DNA of 64,000 nt from Robertmurraya sp047302285 (GTDB taxonomy: Bacteria > Bacillota > Bacilli > Bacillales > Cytobacillaceae): assembly GCF_047302285.1 (NCBI RefSeq), contig NZ_CP154845.1, forward strand, positions 1,426,001 through 1,490,000. The letters run 5' to 3'. Both the position numbers and the translations under genes were made by a program. Below the pieces are notes generated by a model that was given only the letters and a program-made list of their open reading frames with translations, made no database searches and had not been told where the DNA came from. This document shows positions 59,747-64,000 of this stretch, in pieces (position 1 is the first letter of the stretch; every line of letters starts with the position of its first letter).

Positions 59747-61465
59747 TTGATCAAACCGCATGTGAAAAGAATTATTTGGTTCTTATGGCTCCTTTTCGTA
59801 CCTGCTGGTATGTGGCTCATTTATCATAACTTCCCTCCCCTTGTTCCGTCCATTAATATTGATCTATTAGGATTTCTATTATTAACATGTTTTGTTGCTA
59901 GTACACCGATGATTATCAATAACACACCGATATTTTATATTCAATGGGTGTCATTAACTGTCTTTTTATCATTTGGTCTTTTTGTAGAAGTTCTTTTTAT
60001 GCAAATAGCCATCATTGTTCTTCTATTAAGAATCAGAATTCCTAAGGAACAAATGTATCGATTTCCTTTAAACTGGCTCATGTTCTTTATTATTTCTGTC
60101 TTAAGTGGTCTAATCTATTATTCTCTCGGGGGCACTCATGGAATTGACATATTGAGTAGCCCGAAAAATCTTCTCTTAGCCTTTGTTTATGCAGTATCCT
60201 ATTTTCTCTTAAATCACTTCGTGTTAACAATTGTTGCTTACGTTGTGCAAGGACGTAAAAGAGCAGTGTTTGACCAAGATTTCGTTTGGGAAGCTGTAAC
60301 GACAACTCTTACTTTACCAATTGGAATGATTTTATACATTTTATACGCTGAAGTGGGCGTTGTTTCCGTCATTTTTGTCGGCATCCCATTTGCAAGTCTT
60401 TCCATAATATTAAACCTATATCATTCAAGTGATAAGGTAAATAACTACTTGCAAAAGGCGGCAGAAATTGGTCATGAACTAGCAGAACGGTTACACGTAG
60501 AAGAGGTTCTCGATTTATTTATTCAAAAGCTTACCGAAATGTTCCCAGTCGATTATGCATACATATTAGATGTCGTTAGTGATAAAGAATTGCAACTGTT
60601 AAGAAGAGTTGAGAAAGATGCGAGTGACTCCATCGTATTCCCGCCACAATTGAAAGATCAAGGAATAAGCGGTCATGTTTGGGCGACAGGAAAGGCGGTT
60701 CTCTACCATTCAAAGAAAGAATGGCAGACTATTGTGCAAGGATACATGCCAGATGCTGTGGAAAGCATCATCTGTGTGCCGATTGTCCGAAACAATGAAG
60801 TAGTCGGAATTCTCCTGCTAGCATCTGAACAAAAGAGAGCATATGAAAAAGCACAACTGATGATCGTAGATATTTTAAGCTCCTATTTCGCAGTTGCCAT
60901 TGAAAATGCAAAACATCATGAACAAACGAAAGAAGAGAGCGAGCGTTGCGCTTTAACAAAGCTATATAACTATCGCTACATGGAGAAAGTTTTAGATGAA
61001 GAATATGTCCTTTTAACAAACCACCAAAGAGAAAATTTATCTGTGATCTTACTCGATATTGACCATTTTAAAGCGGTGAATGATCGCTATGGACATCAGA
61101 GTGGGAATGAAATATTGGTACAACTGGCCCATCGTCTTACCGCTCTCATTGATGATGGTACGGGGACAGTGGCTCGTTTTGGTGGGGAAGAATTTGTGAT
61201 TCTACTCCCTAATGTTGATAAAAAATCAGCCCTAAATATTGCCGAATTTGTTAGGCAAACGATTGCGAACCGACCGTTCATTCTTTCACAGCATATTGAA
61301 GATACGGAGAAAGAAATAAAGGTTCATATTACCGCGTCCATTGGGGTTGCTTCAGCACCAGAAGATGCCGATGATTCATTGTCTCTCATTAGGCATGCGG
61401 ATCGAGCGCTATATGTTGGAGCAAAAAGAAACGGACGAAACAAAGTAGCTGAATATGTAAAATAA
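59747..61465 (+). CDS. Membrane GAF-GGDEF diguanylate cyclase
   Basis: It makes the second messenger c-di-GMP from GTP. The 572-residue protein has about six N-terminal membrane helices (residues 8-225), a GAF sensor domain (about 245-395, VLDLFIQKLTEMFPVDYAYIL to LMIVDILSSYFAVAIENA), and a GGDEF domain (about 405-570). The active-site loop GGEEF is intact at 479-483, so cyclase activity is likely. The RxxD inhibitory site expected five residues before it is absent. No EAL domain. A TTG start at 59747 follows GTGGGAGGG. Confidence 0.9.
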   Translation: MIKPHVKRIIWFLWLLFVPAGMWLIYHNFPPLVPSINIDLLGFLLLTCFVASTPMIINNTPIFYIQWVSLTVFLSFGLFVEVLFMQIAIIVLLLRIRIPKEQMYRFPLNWLMFFIISVLSGLIYYSLGGTHGIDILSSPKNLLLAFVYAVSYFLLNHFVLTIVAYVVQGRKRAVFDQDFVWEAVTTTLTLPIGMILYILYAEVGVVSVIFVGIPFASLSIILNLYHSSDKVNNYLQKAAEIGHELAERLHVEEVLDLFIQKLTEMFPVDYAYILDVVSDKELQLLRRVEKDASDSIVFPPQLKDQGISGHVWATGKAVLYHSKKEWQTIVQGYMPDAVESIICVPIVRNNEVVGILLLASEQKRAYEKAQLMIVDILSSYFAVAIENAKHHEQTKEESERCALTKLYNYRYMEKVLDEEYVLLTNHQRENLSVILLDIDHFKAVNDRYGHQSGNEILVQLAHRLTALIDDGTGTVARFGGEEFVILLPNVDKKSALNIAEFVRQTIANRPFILSQHIEDTEKEIKVHITASIGVASAPEDADDSLSLIRHADRALYVGAKRNGRNKVAEYVK

Positions 61466-61504
61466 GAGTGAAAATCCAGTCATATCGATTTTTGCTCTTT
61501 TTTG
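61464..61504 (+). terminator. Terminator after the GGDEF gene
   Basis: AAGAG-TG-AAAATC pairs with GATTTT-TG-CTCTT, then a T-run. Confidence 0.7.
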
Positions 61505-61596
61505 ATTTTGAAATTCTAAGGAACTCCACTATTTTACAAATTTACAGTAAACTCAACAATAAATTAATATTTTTTCTATGGAATAGGTGAAACAAT

Positions 61597-61605
61597 TGGT
61601 ATAAT
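61597..61605 (+). promoter_or_regulatory. Extended -10 promoter of the VWA gene
   Basis: TGGTATAAT, with TG plus a perfect TATAAT (61600-61605), 60 bp before the start codon. No clear -35. Confidence 0.5.
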
Positions 61606-61664
61606 AGTAGTAATAAAGACTCAGAACATATAGTCTAAAATTATCATTAAAGGGAGGGGAAAAA

Positions 61665-64000
61665 ATGAGGAAAAGGTTTCGAAAGTATTCAATTGGACTT
61701 ATTATCATATTTTTACTTACACCTATGCTTAAACCACCTCTACCCGTACAAGCAGCAAATGATCCAAGTTTGAACTTTTCAGTTATACCATCCTCTTCAG
61801 AGTTAACATTAAATGCAGATAGTTTAGCAGAAGGTAGTCTTAATATAAATGTTACTCCTGAAGGTACAGTTGGCCAAAAACAAAGGGAGCCGATTGACTT
61901 AGCTTTTGTTTATGATACGTCAGGATCGATGGATGATTTCTTCGGGGGTAAGAAGAAATCAAAGAGTGCAAAAGAGGCCCTTGAAAGTGCTTTAAATTAT
62001 TTTGGGCAGTCTGATAATCAAGTATCAGGTGATAACTTTTATTTTATTCCATTTAATGATGACGTTCGTACTAGTGGACAAGTTAAAGTGGTAGATGGGA
62101 TAAATAATATTAGAAATCAGCTTAATCAATTAGAAAGAAATAGCATAGGTGGGACGAATTACACTCAAACTTTGGAATATACACAAAATAAGTTAAACCA
62201 AAGTAATAATAAGAATAAATATATTATCTTTCTCACAGATGGTGAACCTACCGTATTAAACTATCGAAATAATAAATATATACTTTACACAAATGGGACC
62301 GCTTTATACAATGGTTGGACCTCAAAAAGTAATTATGGAAAAACGAGAGATTTGATCCATCGTGTTGCTGAAGAGACTAGTAGAGAGTTAGCAGCAAGTA
62401 ATATGACAATGTACAGTATTGGGTTTGCGCAAGAAGATGAAATAGATTTTCAACTGTTAGAGAGTATGTCAGCAGTAACAGGTGGTTCAGCTGTTCGTGC
62501 GACGACTAGTAATTTGACAAATATTTTTCAAGAAATTTCAAAGAAAATCGATAGCTATACAATCAGTGGGGAAGTAACGGTAGATTTACAGAAATTTAGT
62601 GGGAATGTTGTAGTAGATCCAAATACAACTGCAATCGTAGATGAAAATCAGGTCGCTCATTTTCCAATTAAATTTACATTTCCAGTTGGTATGGCACCAG
62701 ATCCGAGTAGTATAGTAGTATCATTACCATTGTTATTTAAAAAAGAAGGGACATACTCTTTTGATAATATCAAATTAAACTATGATGGTCTTACTACTCC
62801 AAAAACTCATGCTCCAGTGACGATAAAAGTAAATAGAGATTTGAATTCAGTTCCAGGAGCGGTTTTTGAAGTAAAGCCATCTTCGGAAGAATTTATTAAA
62901 CCACCTAATGATCATGCTAAAGGAAATATTGATATTACCATTACTTCAAAAGGCATGGCACCAAGGGATGAACGGTTACCAATCGATGTAGTGTTTGTTC
63001 ATGATACCTCTGGCTCGATGGCAGATTCTTTTGGTGGTGCGAGACGAGACACAACTGCAAAAAACGCTTTGCAGTCTGCTATAAATTATTTTGAAGCTAA
63101 CTCAAAGGAAGAAGATAAGTTCTACTTTGTTCCCTTTGACGGTGAAGTGAGTAATAAAACGCAGGTTACGAGCTGCAGACTCTTGATCTTTTGTGATACA
63201 AAGAAAATAAATATTCGTCCGCTTGAAGGCTTAAGTACCATTAAAAATGCTATAGGTGATTTAGATTTAAATGGTGTTTCTAACGGAGGTACTAATTATA
63301 ACGCTGCATTGAATGAAGCAACGAATAAATTTGTACTAGGAAGCAACAGAAATAAATATATTATATTTTTAACAGATGGTGAGCCAACAACGCTCGTATA
63401 CAATAATGATAAGTATGAAATATTTACGAATAATACAGCTAGAAAAAATGGGGTAAATATTCCGTTAGCAGATGCGAAGCGAATTATCCGTGAACAAGCG
63501 CTAAATATTTCAGATTCACTTGGAAGTAAGGGCATAACGATGTATAGTATCGGTTTTGCACAAGAGGGAGAAGTGGACTTTGAATTATTAAGGAATATGT
63601 CTGCTAAAACAGGTGGCTATGCAGTTCAAGGGAAAACTGATAATTTAACGACGATTTTTGATGACATGTCGAAGAAAGTGAATGCAACAAGTATTTCGGG
63701 TAATGTTTCTATTGATCTAAAAGAGTTTGAGGGAGATGTTATTGTTGATCCTAGCTCAAATTTCAAAGCTAACAGTCAGCAAGTAGTACAAATTCCTTTC
63801 AATATCACATTCCCTGCCGGGGAAGAACCAGATCCTAGAATCATCCAACAAACTTTGCCGTTGCAATTTAAAAAAGCAGGCACCTATGATTTTATAGATA
63901 ATATCGTGATGAGCTATACCGACCATAATGGGGTTCAAAATACACTTAAACATGATCCGTTTACTGTTGTTGTCGGTGAGGAGACGGCACCATATTTCTT
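61665..64000 (+). CDS. Secreted protein with tandem von Willebrand A modules (partial)
   Basis: The frame is open from ATG 61665 (after AGGGAGGGG) to the window end, at least 778 codons, so the C-terminus is missing. It starts with a signal peptide (basic MRKRFRK, hydrophobic core, cleavage after PVQA about residue 31). Then come two copies of a unit of about 363 residues: a VWA domain with an intact metal-site motif DTSGSM (Asp84 and Asp447), LTDGEP and SIGFAQE, followed by a beta-rich domain ending in KxAGTYxFDNI-type sequence. Likely an extracellular adhesin or matrix protein; the cell-wall anchor, if any, lies beyond the window. It sits next to a c-di-GMP cyclase. Confidence 0.85.
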   Translation, partial: MRKRFRKYSIGLIIIFLLTPMLKPPLPVQAANDPSLNFSVIPSSSELTLNADSLAEGSLNINVTPEGTVGQKQREPIDLAFVYDTSGSMDDFFGGKKKSKSAKEALESALNYFGQSDNQVSGDNFYFIPFNDDVRTSGQVKVVDGINNIRNQLNQLERNSIGGTNYTQTLEYTQNKLNQSNNKNKYIIFLTDGEPTVLNYRNNKYILYTNGTALYNGWTSKSNYGKTRDLIHRVAEETSRELAASNMTMYSIGFAQEDEIDFQLLESMSAVTGGSAVRATTSNLTNIFQEISKKIDSYTISGEVTVDLQKFSGNVVVDPNTTAIVDENQVAHFPIKFTFPVGMAPDPSSIVVSLPLLFKKEGTYSFDNIKLNYDGLTTPKTHAPVTIKVNRDLNSVPGAVFEVKPSSEEFIKPPNDHAKGNIDITITSKGMAPRDERLPIDVVFVHDTSGSMADSFGGARRDTTAKNALQSAINYFEANSKEEDKFYFVPFDGEVSNKTQVTSCRLLIFCDTKKINIRPLEGLSTIKNAIGDLDLNGVSNGGTNYNAALNEATNKFVLGSNRNKYIIFLTDGEPTTLVYNNDKYEIFTNNTARKNGVNIPLADAKRIIREQALNISDSLGSKGITMYSIGFAQEGEVDFELLRNMSAKTGGYAVQGKTDNLTTIFDDMSKKVNATSISGNVSIDLKEFEGDVIVDPSSNFKANSQQVVQIPFNITFPAGEEPDPRIIQQTLPLQFKKAGTYDFIDNIVMSYTDHNGVQNTLKHDPFTVVVGEETAPYF

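Overview
The window is chromosomal DNA from a low-GC, endospore-forming member of the Bacillaceae. Evidence for this is the near-complete gene-order match to the trxA-to-valS segment of the Bacillus subtilis chromosome, sporulation and germination genes (gerE, gerM, lonB, spoVID, ysxE), strong Shine-Dalgarno sites with many TTG and GTG starts, two T-box leaders and a lysine riboswitch. The sequence does not settle genus or species.

Layout. 1-6.0 kb: yshE, a 24-codon membrane peptide, then fatty-acid beta-oxidation (lcfA, fadR, fadB, etfB, etfA) with a FadR operator and a catabolite-response (cre) element. 6.2-10.4 kb: trxA, a 320-bp dispersed repeat, uvrC, and lysC behind a lysine riboswitch. 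10.4-17 kb: yslB (minus strand), sdhCAB, ysmA with its own FadR-type box, gerE with a SigK-type promoter, ysmB and racE. 17-18.3 kb is an accessory island: a broken IS1182-type transposase end, a Bacillaceae MITE-like repeat, and ten and a half tandem copies of an exact 53-bp unit. 18.3-21.4 kb: gerM, rph, rdgB, ysnB. 21.6-23.9 kb: a tRNA-Arg(UCU) gene preceded by two perfect 149-bp tandem repeats that look like a tRNA mimic, then a three-part cell-wall hydrolase. 24.2-32.2 kb: ilvE with a candidate attenuator, then T-box(Leu)-ilvB-ilvH-ilvC-leuB-leuC-leuD; leuA, which sits between ilvC and leuB in B. subtilis, is missing. 32.4-42.1 kb: ysoA, tig, clpX, lonB (SigF-type promoter), lonA, engB. 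42.3-45.5 kb: a polar amino-acid ABC transporter, a second copy of the dispersed repeat, and ysxD. 45.7-52.1 kb: hemAXCDBL behind a PerR-like box. 52.2-54.8 kb: spoVID, ysxE and a small membrane protein. 54.9-59.6 kb: a phased array of six TTCCGGAATT palindromes, T-box(Val)-valS, folC. 59.7-64 kb: a membrane GAF-GGDEF diguanylate cyclase, then a secreted protein with two von Willebrand A modules that runs off the end.

Functional links. The fad genes send acyl-CoA electrons through EtfAB, and Sdh takes electrons from succinate at the membrane. The ilv/leu genes build branched-chain amino acids under leucyl-tRNA control. The hem operon makes porphyrin precursors. Tig, ClpX, LonA and LonB handle folding and turnover.

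Most of the window is ordinary core genome. The unusual signals are intergenic: the tRNA-mimic tandem repeat, the 53-bp array, the 20/21-bp palindrome array, and the duplicated hairpin-rich element. No restriction, toxin-antitoxin, CRISPR or other defence genes were seen.
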